From NCBI RefSeq assembly GCF_963677005.1, contig NZ_OY781616.1:372001-436000 (forward strand): a DNA stretch of 64,000 bases, written 5' to 3'. The notes beneath the pieces are model-generated. The model made no database searches. It had not been told where the DNA came from and was given only the letters and a program-made list of their open reading frames with translations. This document shows positions 30,261-38,690 of the stretch, piece by piece (within the stretch, counting starts at the first letter, position 1; every line of letters begins with the position of its first letter). The position numbers and the translations under genes are program-made. The stretch is from Maridesulfovibrio sp. Lineage in GTDB: Bacteria > Desulfobacterota > Desulfovibrionia > Desulfovibrionales > Desulfovibrionaceae.

Positions 30261-30614
30261 TTAGTTTACCTGAGCTTTAGCGGTCTCAACCACTTTGGCG
30301 AATGCTGCTGCATCGCTTACGGCCAGATCGGCGAGGACTTTACGGTTCAGGATCACACCGGCAGCGGACAGCCCGTGAATGAGACGGCTGTAGGACATGC
30401 CGTTGAGGCGTGCTGCAGCGTTGATACGCTGGATCCAGAGATTGCGCATCTGACGTTTGCGCTGTTTGCGGCCGACGTAGGCCATGCAGAGCGAGCGTTC
30501 AACACGCTCTCTGGCGGTACGGTAAAGGGTGGATCCGGAGCCACGGAACCCCTTGGCCATCTTCAAATATTTTTTATGACGCCTCTTAGCGGCAATACCA
30601 CGTTTTACTCTCAT
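30261..30614 (-). CDS. rplT: Ribosomal protein L20
   Basis: 117 residues, basic, with the family opening [18 protein letters not shown] and [17 protein letters not shown]. Binds 23S rRNA early in 50S assembly; in other bacteria it also represses its own operon through the infC-rpmI leader. Operon order is infC, rpmI, rplT. Confidence 0.98.
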   Translation of the reverse strand: MRVKRGIAAKRRHKKYLKMAKGFRGSGSTLYRTARERVERSLCMAYVGRKQRKRQMRNLWIQRINAAARLNGMSYSRLIHGLSAAGVILNRKVLADLAVSDAAAFAKVVETAKAQVN

Positions 30615-30704
30615 TGTATTCCTCCAGGAATCTTCTAAAACCAGCCACGAACGTAGTTCCGCGAACTGGAGTGTTCAATTATTGTTGTTCTTGCAGACAG
30701 CGTA

Positions 30705-30902
30705 TTAGGAGTAGGGGAGCATACGTCTGACCTGGCCGATATTGGCACTGTCGACGGTGGAGCTCTGACCCAGTCTGCTCTTACGTTTTGCGTTTTTCTT
30801 GGTAAGAATGTGACGCAGACCCTGACGACGACGTTTGAATTTGCCGCTGCCGGTCTTGGTGAAACGCTTGGCTGCGCCTCTTCTTGTTTTCATCTTGGGC
30901 AT
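30705..30902 (-). CDS. rpmI: Ribosomal protein L35
   Basis: 65 residues: MPKMKTRRGAAKRF, GSGKFKRRRQGLRHILTKK, RKSRLGQSSTVD. Normal L35 in the usual place between infC and rplT, with TAAGGAGG-type ribosome site upstream. Confidence 0.97.
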   Translation of the reverse strand: MPKMKTRRGAAKRFTKTGSGKFKRRRQGLRHILTKKNAKRKSRLGQSSTVDSANIGQVRRMLPYS

Positions 30903-30947
30903 TTTTATCCTCCTTGGGAAATTCCGGCAGTACGCCGGAAAAGACCT

Positions 30948-31493
30948 TTATTTTTTCACAGGGGCCAGCATCATGTTCATGGTGCGGCCTTCAGACCTGG
31001 GGGCCTGCTCCATTTTGGAGATATCCTGAGTATCCTCTTTGACCCGTTCCAGAACTGCCAGGCCTCTGTCCTTGTGGACAATTTCACGGCCCCTGAAAAA
31101 AATCGTGACCTTGCACCTGTCACCGCCTTCCAGGAACCGGCGGATGTGCTTGAGCTTAGTCAGGTAATCGTGCTCGTCTGTCTTGGGTCGAAACTTGACT
31201 TCCTTGATCTGAATTACAGTCTGTTTCTTTTTGGCTTCCTGCTTGCGCTTCTGCTGCTGATACTTGAACTTGCCATAGTCCATTATCTTGCAAACAGGCG
31301 GATCTGCCTTTTCTGCAACCTCTACCAGATCAAGACCTCGGTCCTGTGCTAATTCAAGGGCTTGCTTAGTCGGAATAACTCCCAACTGGTTACCCTCATC
31401 GTCAATAACCCTGACCTGAGGAACTCGAATGCGCTCGTTTCGGCGGGCACCGTCATCCCGTTGGGGACGCCTACCGTCTCTCTGAAAAGCTAT
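30948..31493 (-). CDS. infC: Translation initiation factor IF-3 with probable ATA start codon
   Basis: 181 residues if started at ATA 31491-31493. The first in-frame standard start is TTG 31383-31385, which would remove the N-terminal domain; upstream of it the frame still encodes IF-3 sequence ([18 protein letters not shown]). GGAGG at 31502-31506 lies eight bases before the ATA. Family features: [20 protein letters not shown] and KIMEV-like C domain. IF-3 starting at rare codons (AUU in E. coli) lets it repress its own translation by proofreading the start codon. The start lies inside the last codons of thrS. Confidence 0.93.
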   Translation of the reverse strand: MAFQRDGRRPQRDDGARRNERIRVPQVRVIDDEGNQLGVIPTKQALELAQDRGLDLVEVAEKADPPVCKIMDYGKFKYQQQKRKQEAKKKQTVIQIKEVKFRPKTDEHDYLTKLKHIRRFLEGGDRCKVTIFFRGREIVHKDRGLAVLERVKEDTQDISKMEQAPRSEGRTMNMMLAPVKK

Positions 31494-33408
31494 AGCTCAT
31501 GCCTCCGCGTTTGAATGGTTCATCAATGGCGGTCGAAATAAGCTCTGCCGCATCATCAAGAGACTTGAGTCCGGGGTCTTCCCCGTCGCGGGCCCTTACG
31601 TTGACCGATTCCGCTGCGACTTCTTTGTCGCCAACTACCAACATGAACGGGATTTTTTCAAGCTGGGCCTCCCGTACTTTGTAGCCCAGTTTTTCATTTC
31701 GGTCGTCGACCTCGGCACGAATGCCTTTTTCCTGCAGAAAGTGCAAGACTTTTTGTGCAAATTCATTCTGTGCGTCGGTGACTGTGAGTATTTTTGCCTG
31801 AACGGGGGAAAGCCAGGCAGGCAGTGCTCCGCCGGTATGTTCAAGCAGAACACCGATGAAGCGTTCGATGGATCCCAGAATGACCCGATGCAACATTACA
31901 GGTCTGTGACGTTCACCATCCTCGCCCACATAGCTCAAGTCGAACCGATCTGGCAAGGTAAAATCACACTGGATTGTAGCACATTGCCAGCGACGTTCAA
32001 GTGCATCTTTTATGATGATGTCGATTTTCGGTCCGTAGAAAGCACCGTCGCCCTCATTGATGGAATATTCCAGTCCCATTTCATTGAGTGCGTCAGTGAG
32101 AGCGTTTGTAGCTCTTTCCCAATCCTCGTCAGAACCGATGGCCTTTTCCGGCCTGGTGCTGATTTCGGCTTCATATTCAAATCCGAACAGGTTCATTACA
32201 TCGCCGACGAATTTAGCAACTCCGATAATTTCGTCCCTGAGCTGGTCAGGGCGGCAGATGAGGTGCGCGTCATCCTGAGTGAAGGAGCGCACGCGCAGCA
32301 GCCCGTGCAGAACGCCGGATTTCTCGTGGCGATGCACGACCCCCAGTTCAAAATAGCGCTGGGGCATGTCGCGGTAGCTGCGAAGTCTGGATTTGAATAC
32401 CAGCATGTGAGAGAGGCAGTTCATGGGCTTGATGCCGTATGACTGCTCATCAATCTCAGTGAAATACATGTTTTCGCGGTAGTTGTCGTAGTGACCGGAG
32501 CGTTCCCAGAGTTCTCTCTTGAGAATGAGCGGGCCCTGTACGAACTGGTAGCCGCGTTTGAGGTGTTCCTTACGCTCGAAGTCTTCGATGATAGCGCGGA
32601 TGAGCGCGCCTTTGGGATGCCAGATGATCATTCCGGCTCCGACTTCGGGGCTTACGGAGAACAGGTCCAGCTGAGTGCCGAGTTTGCGGTGGTCGCGTTT
32701 TTTGGCTTCTTCAAGCTGGTTCAGGTGTTTTTTCAGCGCCTTGGGGTCGGCGAAAGCCGTGCCGTAGATGCGCTGCAACTGCTGGCGGTGTTCATCCCCG
32801 CGCCAGTATGCACCGGCTACGGAAAGCAGTTTGAATGCCTTGATCATCCCGGTGCGGGCTACGTGGGGACCGCGGCAGAGGTCTGAAAAATCACCGTTGG
32901 TGTATACGGATACTACGTCCGCACCCAGGTCGTTGATCAGTTCAACCTTGTAGTCTTCGCCCATACCTCCGAATTTGCTGATGGCATCTCCGCTGGAGAG
33001 AACTTCGCAGGAAAATTCTTCGTCCGCACCTACTCGGCGCAGCATTTCCGCTTCAATCGCTTCCAGATCTTCGGGAGTGAAGGGGCGTTCGTAGTCAAAA
33101 TCGTAGTAAAAACCGTTTGCTATCGCCGGTCCGATAGTTACCTTGGCTGCGGGAAAAAGTTTTTTTACCGCTTCAGCCATAAGGTGGGCAGTGGAATGGC
33201 GGATGACGGCAAGTCCTTCGTCAGAGTCACCCATGACCGGTTCAAGGACGGTACAGTCGGCAGGCACGGTGGCGGTCAGGTCAAGAAGAGTGTCACCGCA
33301 TTTGGCGACTACAACGTTCTTGAACTGCTTTTTGGACAAGGCCTCCCGGAGAACCTCGCCGCAAAGCGCACCCTGCTGAACCTCAAGTTCTTTACCTGCA
33401 ACTTGCAT
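31471..33408 (-). CDS. thrS: Threonyl-tRNA synthetase
   Basis: 645 residues. N-terminal TGS domain, then the editing domain with [16 protein letters not shown] and [13 protein letters not shown], and the class II core ([30 protein letters not shown]), ending in the anticodon-binding domain. Charges tRNA-Thr. First gene of the translation cluster; its end overlaps the infC start region by 23 bases. Confidence 0.97.
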   Translation of the reverse strand: MQVAGKELEVQQGALCGEVLREALSKKQFKNVVVAKCGDTLLDLTATVPADCTVLEPVMGDSDEGLAVIRHSTAHLMAEAVKKLFPAAKVTIGPAIANGFYYDFDYERPFTPEDLEAIEAEMLRRVGADEEFSCEVLSSGDAISKFGGMGEDYKVELINDLGADVVSVYTNGDFSDLCRGPHVARTGMIKAFKLLSVAGAYWRGDEHRQQLQRIYGTAFADPKALKKHLNQLEEAKKRDHRKLGTQLDLFSVSPEVGAGMIIWHPKGALIRAIIEDFERKEHLKRGYQFVQGPLILKRELWERSGHYDNYRENMYFTEIDEQSYGIKPMNCLSHMLVFKSRLRSYRDMPQRYFELGVVHRHEKSGVLHGLLRVRSFTQDDAHLICRPDQLRDEIIGVAKFVGDVMNLFGFEYEAEISTRPEKAIGSDEDWERATNALTDALNEMGLEYSINEGDGAFYGPKIDIIIKDALERRWQCATIQCDFTLPDRFDLSYVGEDGERHRPVMLHRVILGSIERFIGVLLEHTGGALPAWLSPVQAKILTVTDAQNEFAQKVLHFLQEKGIRAEVDDRNEKLGYKVREAQLEKIPFMLVVGDKEVAAESVNVRARDGEDPGLKSLDDAAELISTAIDEPFKRGGMSYSFSERR

Positions 33409-33805
33409 ATCCTTATCTCTCTTTGCGGAAAATTTGTGTCCGTCCCCGAGAGGGCGGCCGTTTCAATTGTGTCCACCTGACAAAACAGGGCCGAAGGGTC
33501 ATTCCAATCGGCAGTAATTATTGATTTCAGGTGAAAAAAAATATTTAAGCGCCAGAAATCGCGCACATTGTTTTTAATGCACGAAAGGCGGTATTTTTAT
33601 CCGACTATATTTGAGAAGTCAAGGCATTCGCGGCCTTGCGGGGAGGGAATTGTAAATAAAGCTGAACTGAACGTTTTCGACACGCACAAACAATTTCCCG
33701 GTGTCGTCATGATTGTCAACAGTGATATTTATGATAATTATTGCGAGCTCCGTTAAAGACCTGTGAAGTTTTATCTCACAGGCCTTTGACGGTGATTGTT
33801 TATGA
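33409..33805. other. Intergenic region upstream of thrS
   Basis: About 400 bp. It must carry the thrS promoter and leader. A short hairpin (33760-33766 with 33776-33782) near the right end is a likely terminator for the DUF2059 gene. A 62-codon plus-strand frame at 33568-33756 has no visible ribosome site or family signature, and I do not call it. Confidence 0.5.
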
Positions 33806-34354
33806 CTATTGTTTCTTGTCTTTTTTCGCGGGAATTTTCCCTTCTTTCTGTAATTGTTCCAGCTTGGCGGTAAGTTTTTCTTCCAAGGACGCTTTTATAA
33901 TCCTTGCGGCAAACTGCTGTCCTCTTTGCTGTGATTTTACAATTACAGCTGGTAATTTTTCCAAACTTTTTTTGCCGGTAGGGGTTTTATAGAAAGCGGC
34001 AATGTCTTTTAATTCCTTCTCGTTAAATTCTTCCATGTAGATTGTGGCAAACATTTGTTTAAGTTCGGTTTGCACCTGTGGTTCGGCTAAAGTTTCATTT
34101 ATCGCTTCCTTAAGCGCCCCTGCAAGAACATCACTGTATGGAGCGGTTTTGGGGTCGTTTTTGAACATTTGGTCGGCCAGCTTCGATGTCATCATATCAC
34201 ATGTGATAATAAATTTATCTATCAGTCCTGCCTGATCTATCAATTCGTATGCAGCGGCCATGCGACCGTCATTTCCGGCCTGGGCAGGAATCTGATTTGC
34301 AGTTATGAAAGCCGTGACGAATGCACAGATGACAAGTATTTTGAATTTTTTCAT
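33806..34354 (-). CDS. DUF2059-like secreted protein
   Basis: 182 residues. Signal peptide about 1-27 ending in PAQA. Then a helical domain with YMEEFNEKELKDIAAFYKTPTGKKSLEKLP, the hallmark of DUF2059 (a small periplasmic protein family of unknown function), and a Lys-rich tail. AGGAGA ribosome site before the ATG. Single gene. Confidence 0.85.
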   Translation of the reverse strand: MKKFKILVICAFVTAFITANQIPAQAGNDGRMAAAYELIDQAGLIDKFIITCDMMTSKLADQMFKNDPKTAPYSDVLAGALKEAINETLAEPQVQTELKQMFATIYMEEFNEKELKDIAAFYKTPTGKKSLEKLPAVIVKSQQRGQQFAARIIKASLEEKLTAKLEQLQKEGKIPAKKDKKQ

Positions 34355-34592
34355 GGGTTCTCCTGTTTGAGTATTGAGTGTGAATTTTTCAGTGTGAACG
34401 AGAATTCTGATTTTCTGCCTCTGTCCAGTGCATGTCTGGATTTAATTATTTCGGCATAATTTGTCTTAAGCTGAGCTTTTAATCTTTGTTATACAATTAA
34501 TCAATCTTTATTCAGTCTTTGTATAATTCCATCTCTGGTTTCTATTGCGTAGGGCGTTACAGTTACCGAAGGTGCAGATTGTCCTACACAAA

Positions 34593-34627
34593 AAGGCTCA
34601 GGACATTGGTTTTATGTCCTGAGCCTT
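34593..34627 (-). terminator. Terminator after the thioesterase gene
   Basis: A perfect 14-bp inverted repeat (34593-34606 with 34614-34627), loop 7 bases, with AAAA on the left giving a U tract on the minus strand. It ends the TetR-shc-thioesterase operon. Confidence 0.85.
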
Positions 34628-34653
34628 GAATTCATGTTTTGAATAATAAGGAT

Positions 34654-35379
34654 TTATTTGATCTGCAGTGCGAAAGCCGCTCTGTCCTCGGTTTCATTTA
34701 TTCCGAGCAGTTCAAAGCCTCCGTCCCGGCTTTCGCAGTCCATGAGTTTTATCACGTTGCCCTCAAATACTTCAGAAAGAAAGGCTATGCGTATGGATTT
34801 GACTTTGTTCTGGTCGAATCCGAGCGGGCGCAGGCTGTCCAGAGACCAGCGCAGGTACTCTGTATTGTTAACGTGTCCATTGGCATCCAGCGAACTGTAG
34901 CCCACTTTCAGGGTTCTTATTTCCCTTTCCGGAGTTCCCGGCCTCAACCTTTTCATTGCATCTGGAAAAACCGTTTTGTCCTGCGCCTTAAGGTTAAGTG
35001 CTTTGTCTACCAGCACCGGTTTTCGTGTTGCTGAGTCCAGAACCATCCATTCTGATGAGGCGCGGATTATCTCCCTGCCTGATGCGTCACAGCCGCAGAA
35101 ATCGCGGAAGGCACGGAGTTTTTTAGCCCCGCGGGACCATGTTTCCAGTGCGAATTTCTTTTCACGCAAAGGGAGTTCTTCAACTTCTATGCGCAGTGAA
35201 GTCAGTACCCAGAAGCTGTTTCTGGCCGCCATGTCCGCAATGCCGAATCCCAGACTGTCCGCGTGGGCTGTCGCGGCTTCCTGAAGACGACACATCAGCC
35301 AGTGGCAGTGCATGCGGTCATCAGGGCCTGTTTCGTATGCCGGGACCCTGTTCTCAATCAGAAACGAGTTTCCTGACAT
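34654..35379 (-). CDS. Acyl-ACP thioesterase (FatA/B-like)
   Basis: 241 residues with two hot-dog domains: the first includes DRMHCHWLMCRLQEAATAHADSLG, the second SSLDANGHVNNTEYLRW with the Asn/His catalytic residues of the plant and bacterial acyl-ACP thioesterases. It releases fatty acids from acyl carrier protein. It starts one base after shc ends and shares its ribosome site region (GGGAGGAAATGG), so they are coupled. Why a fatty-acid release enzyme is tied to hopanoid synthesis is not shown by the sequence; a joint membrane-lipid response is inference. Confidence 0.87.
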   Translation of the reverse strand: MSGNSFLIENRVPAYETGPDDRMHCHWLMCRLQEAATAHADSLGFGIADMAARNSFWVLTSLRIEVEELPLREKKFALETWSRGAKKLRAFRDFCGCDASGREIIRASSEWMVLDSATRKPVLVDKALNLKAQDKTVFPDAMKRLRPGTPEREIRTLKVGYSSLDANGHVNNTEYLRWSLDSLRPLGFDQNKVKSIRIAFLSEVFEGNVIKLMDCESRDGGFELLGINETEDRAAFALQIK

Positions 35380-35380
35380 G

Positions 35381-37501
35381 TTACCATTTCCTCCCGAGAT
35401 CGAGAGGCTTTTTGCGGCGCATCATTATCTGCCTGGTGTCTTCTTCGGCTGAAAAACGCTGGTAGACACCTAAGGCCCACATGGGAAAATATTGCGAGTA
35501 TCCGTGATAGCGCAGGTAGAACACGCGCGGGAAACCGGTTCCGGTGAAATATTTTTCATCCCAGCTGCCGTCTTCTTTCTGTGTGTCCAGCAGATAGCGG
35601 ATACCACGGCTGACTGCCACACTGTGCACCCGTCCGGCGGCCATCAGGCCCAGCAGCGCCCACGATGTCTGGGAAGCGGTGGATTCGCCAAGGCCTGCGT
35701 AGTTGCGGTCATTGTAGCTCAGGCAGCTTTCACCCCACCCGCCGTCTTTGTTCTGGTGTTTTTCAAGCCATTCAACAGCCTTGCAGACATAGGATGAGTT
35801 CATGTCCTCTCCTGCCTGGCGAAGCCCGCAGAGTACGGACCACGTACCATAAATATAGTTGACTCCCCAGCGACCGAACCAGCAGCCTTCGTCTTCCTGT
35901 TCGCGTTTGAGGAATTCGATGCCTTCTTTTATCGGCCTGAAGCTTTTGTCATAACCGATTACTCCCAGCAGTTCTATTACTCTGGCCGTCAAGTCCGATG
36001 TGGGCGGGTCCAGCAGTGCGCCGTGGTCGGCAAAGGGTATGTCATTCAGGTACTCGGCGCAGTTGTCTATGTCGAAGGCCGCCCAGCCTCCGTTGGAGGA
36101 CTGCATGCCGATCAGCCAGTTGACACCCTTTACGAAATTTTCACGCCGGTCCTTTCTTTCGAGCTCCCCGGCCCGGCAGAAGGCCATAAGCACCATGGCC
36201 GTGTCGTCCAGATCAGGGTAGAATGTGTTTTCGAACTGGAAGGCCCATCCTCCGCCAGCAAGGGCAGGGGCCTTGGATTTCCAATCTCCCTTGAAGAAAA
36301 TCTGCTGGCCCCAGAGCCAGTCTACAGCCTGTTGTGTTGACTGGCTTTTCTGCTCCTCACCGGCTTCCATCATTGCCGAAAGAGCCAGGCAGGTGTCCCA
36401 TATGGGCGAGTTGCAGGGTTGGCACAAAGCCTGTCTGGTATTGCCTGCAGTTCCCTGTTCCGGTGAAATATCGAGTTCCGGGGCTGCGGACAGGTCGCGT
36501 CCGGCTGAAACAACGGTATGCTCCCACGGTGATTTCTCGGGCACGTGAAATTTATCAATCATGAGGTCGTCCACGGCTTGCAGGCCGCGTGCGTAGTCCG
36601 GGTCCGATTCATCATAGCCCAGCAGGTGCAGAGCGGTTACCGCGTTGGCCATGGCCGGATAGATGGCGCCTATGCCGCCGCGGCCGGACATATGTTCGCG
36701 GGTCCATTTTTCCGCGAATTTCATAGCCTTTTTGTTGATGCCGGACGGAATCAGATGCATCGTCCGCTTGAGGATGCGGTCCAGAAGTATGAATGCGTTT
36801 TTGCGCCAGCCTTTGTCGCGGTACTTATCTATATGTATGTGTTCCTCGGCCGGTTTGCAGAAAAGTTCCGGCACCGCCTCTTCCGGCCGCAGCCTGCACA
36901 CCGGGCGTTTGGCGTAGATGATCAGCAGGGGATAAATAACCGAGCGGGACCAGTACGAAACCTTGTTCAGGTGGAAAAAGAACCATTCCGGCAGAAGCAC
37001 GATTTCCACGGGCATGGCCGGCGGGCAGTGCCAGGGAATCTGTCCGAATGTGGCAAGGCAGATGCGGGTGAACACGTTGGATGTTTCCGCGCCGCCCTTG
37101 GCCAGAATAATACGTCTGGCCCGGACCATGTGTTCCGCGTTTTGGTCATCCCCCAGCATCTTCAGGGCCATGTATGCCTTTACGGATGCGCTTATGTTTG
37201 CCGGTCCGTCCAGATCGTGCAGCGGCCAGCCTCCATCGGGCATCTGTTTTGCGCGAATGTAGTTGCCCAGCCGTTCGGCAAGGCCCTTATCCATTTCGCG
37301 GCCGAGAAAACGGTTGAACATGATGTATTCGGAAGGAATGGTTACATCGGCTTCAAGGGCGAAAACCCAGTATCCGTCCGGTGCCTGCAGGGAGCGGAAC
37401 CTTTTCATGAGTTTTTTCAGTGCGTCTTTAGGCTGAAGGAGCGATACAACGTGGCTGTTCTTTGCTTTGCTTTGGCTTCTGGCGGCGCTTCTTTTATTCA
37501 T
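35381..37501 (-). CDS. shc: Squalene-hopene cyclase
   Basis: 706 residues. The catalytic DxDDTA motif appears as YPDLDDTAMVL, and multiple QW-type repeats (GGWGESCLSYND, GGWAAFDIDN, DGGWPLHDLDG, DGYWVFALEAD) form the alpha-alpha barrels. It cyclises squalene to hopene/hopanol, membrane-rigidifying hopanoids, as a monotopic membrane enzyme. Slightly longer than the usual 630-680. It is under a TetR regulator encoded immediately upstream. No squalene synthase genes are in the window. Confidence 0.95.
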   Translation of the reverse strand: MNKRSAARSQSKAKNSHVVSLLQPKDALKKLMKRFRSLQAPDGYWVFALEADVTIPSEYIMFNRFLGREMDKGLAERLGNYIRAKQMPDGGWPLHDLDGPANISASVKAYMALKMLGDDQNAEHMVRARRIILAKGGAETSNVFTRICLATFGQIPWHCPPAMPVEIVLLPEWFFFHLNKVSYWSRSVIYPLLIIYAKRPVCRLRPEEAVPELFCKPAEEHIHIDKYRDKGWRKNAFILLDRILKRTMHLIPSGINKKAMKFAEKWTREHMSGRGGIGAIYPAMANAVTALHLLGYDESDPDYARGLQAVDDLMIDKFHVPEKSPWEHTVVSAGRDLSAAPELDISPEQGTAGNTRQALCQPCNSPIWDTCLALSAMMEAGEEQKSQSTQQAVDWLWGQQIFFKGDWKSKAPALAGGGWAFQFENTFYPDLDDTAMVLMAFCRAGELERKDRRENFVKGVNWLIGMQSSNGGWAAFDIDNCAEYLNDIPFADHGALLDPPTSDLTARVIELLGVIGYDKSFRPIKEGIEFLKREQEDEGCWFGRWGVNYIYGTWSVLCGLRQAGEDMNSSYVCKAVEWLEKHQNKDGGWGESCLSYNDRNYAGLGESTASQTSWALLGLMAAGRVHSVAVSRGIRYLLDTQKEDGSWDEKYFTGTGFPRVFYLRYHGYSQYFPMWALGVYQRFSAEEDTRQIMMRRKKPLDLGRKW

Positions 37502-37563
37502 GTTTAAATCCTTATCGTATACGTGCAGACGGTCTTGTTCGGTTTTCGCGCGAAAAGTTTGAT

Positions 37564-38178
37564 TTAGTATGGCAGTCTGCCGATGGCGTCAACTGCGGAA
37601 TCTATAACCTGTTTTTTCAGTTTATCCTGCGGTCCCCACTCGAAAGACGGATATGTTATCAGGAGCGAGGTCAGCCCGTGCGTTGCGGCCAGCACGGAAT
37701 GTGTTGCCACGATGATGTCTTCTTCCCGGGCGTTGTCCGGCATGCATTTGCGGACGCAGGTACTGATGCGGTCATACATAGTTCTACCCAGCGGATTGTG
37801 CTGGAAATGATCATTCTGGTCTTTCCACAGGTCGCTTTCCATCATGAAACCGACTCGGTAAGCGTTCGGGTTTTGCAGTCCCATGTCCACAAGGGTGTGC
37901 AGAATCTGTTTGAGTGCGTCTCTGGGAGAAGTTGTGAGAGATATTATTTTATTGATATGCTGAAGGAAATCCCGGTAGGTCTCCTCGGTCAGGCATAGAA
38001 ATAATTCTTTTTTGTCTTTGAAGTGGTGGTAGATGGTAGTCGGCGAATATCCGATGGTTGTCGCCAGTTTACGCATTGAAACCTGAGCGTAGCCGTGCTC
38101 GGCAAAAAGCTTGCGGGCTGCATCCAGTATCAGCATGCGCAAAGGTTGCTGCTGTGTTGCTATTGTTTTGGTATTCAT
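37564..38178 (-). CDS. TetR-family regulator of shc operon
   Basis: 204 residues from ATG 38176-38178, chosen over an upstream ATG because GGGAGAA lies five bases before it and the longer frame would run through the palindromic operator. HTH: YAQVSMRKLATTIGYSPTTIYHHF. A helical effector domain follows. It is 62 bp upstream of shc on the same strand and likely represses its own operon through the palindrome at 38192-38210. Confidence 0.9.
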   Translation of the reverse strand: MNTKTIATQQQPLRMLILDAARKLFAEHGYAQVSMRKLATTIGYSPTTIYHHFKDKKELFLCLTEETYRDFLQHINKIISLTTSPRDALKQILHTLVDMGLQNPNAYRVGFMMESDLWKDQNDHFQHNPLGRTMYDRISTCVRKCMPDNAREEDIIVATHSVLAATHGLTSLLITYPSFEWGPQDKLKKQVIDSAVDAIGRLPY

Positions 38179-38191
38179 ACTTTTCTCCCAA

Positions 38192-38210
38192 AGCTTAACA
38201 GTGTTAAGCT
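38192..38210. promoter_or_regulatory. Palindromic operator upstream of tetR-shc
   Basis: A 19-bp perfect palindrome around one central base (AGCTTAACA-G-TGTTAAGCT), 13 bp upstream of the regulator's start codon. Size and symmetry fit a TetR operator; assignment to the adjacent regulator is inference. Confidence 0.75.
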
Positions 38211-38348
38211 GCAAGGTTTCTGTCATGAATAATCTATTGTGTCAAGCTATGGCACAAGATGATTTTTCCGAATAGACAACTTAAGGTTTTTGGTGGACTT
38301 TCGGTGTTCTGAGTGCTCAAAAAATACGGGAAAAGGTTGATAAAATGC

Positions 38349-38377
38349 TTGCAATGGCTAAGAGTGTTGTATATGTA
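38349..38377 (+). promoter_or_regulatory. Probable sigma-70 promoter of tRNA-Arg
   Basis: TTGCAA at 38349-38354, a 17-base spacer and TATGTA at 38372-38377, some 58 bases upstream of the tRNA. No other promoter in the gap fits as well. Confidence 0.5.
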
Positions 38378-38434
38378 TTCTCCCCTCAGGCGTTAAACAG
38401 CGATTGTTCATTCGCCTGACCACAGTTTCAGCGT

Positions 38435-38511
38435 GGCCCCGTAGCTCAGTAGGATAGAGCACAGGATTCCTAATCCTGGTGCCGCAGGTTCGATTCCTGC
38501 CGGGGTCACCA
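38435..38511 (+). tRNA. tRNA-Arg (anticodon CCT), CCA encoded
   Basis: Acceptor GGCCCCG pairs with CGGGGTC; D arm with AGCTCAGT; anticodon stem CAGGA/TCCTG with loop TTCCTAA; T loop GGTTCGATTCC; encoded 3' ACCA. Reads the rare AGG codon. It is the left border of an AT-rich accessory stretch; I found no duplicated tRNA 3' end to mark an attachment site. Confidence 0.95.
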
Positions 38512-38536
38512 TCTAGTACAAAACTAGTATAATATT

Positions 38537-38569
38537 AAAGGGTTAACTCATTTTCTGAGTTAACCCTTT
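38537..38569. terminator. Terminator after tRNA-Arg
   Basis: A perfect 14-bp inverted repeat (38537-38550 with 38556-38569), 5-base loop, 26 bases after the tRNA, with a T tract to its right. Confidence 0.85.
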
Positions 38570-38690
38570 TCTGCGTTTATTTGCGGTTTTTTTGGGGTGC
38601 TGCCAACCTTTGGTGTCAACCGGGGGTGGGCTGGTGGTATTGTGATTGTTGTTATAAGTATAATATTGTTGTGAGGTTTGTTTGGTGTAA

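Noticed and set aside
30948..31385. infC starting at TTG 31385
   Set aside because: This would delete the IF-3 N domain although the frame upstream encodes it; the ATA start has a better-placed ribosome site.
33568..33756. A 62-codon plus-strand frame upstream of thrS
   Set aside because: It has no ribosome site, and its content looks like leader sequence.
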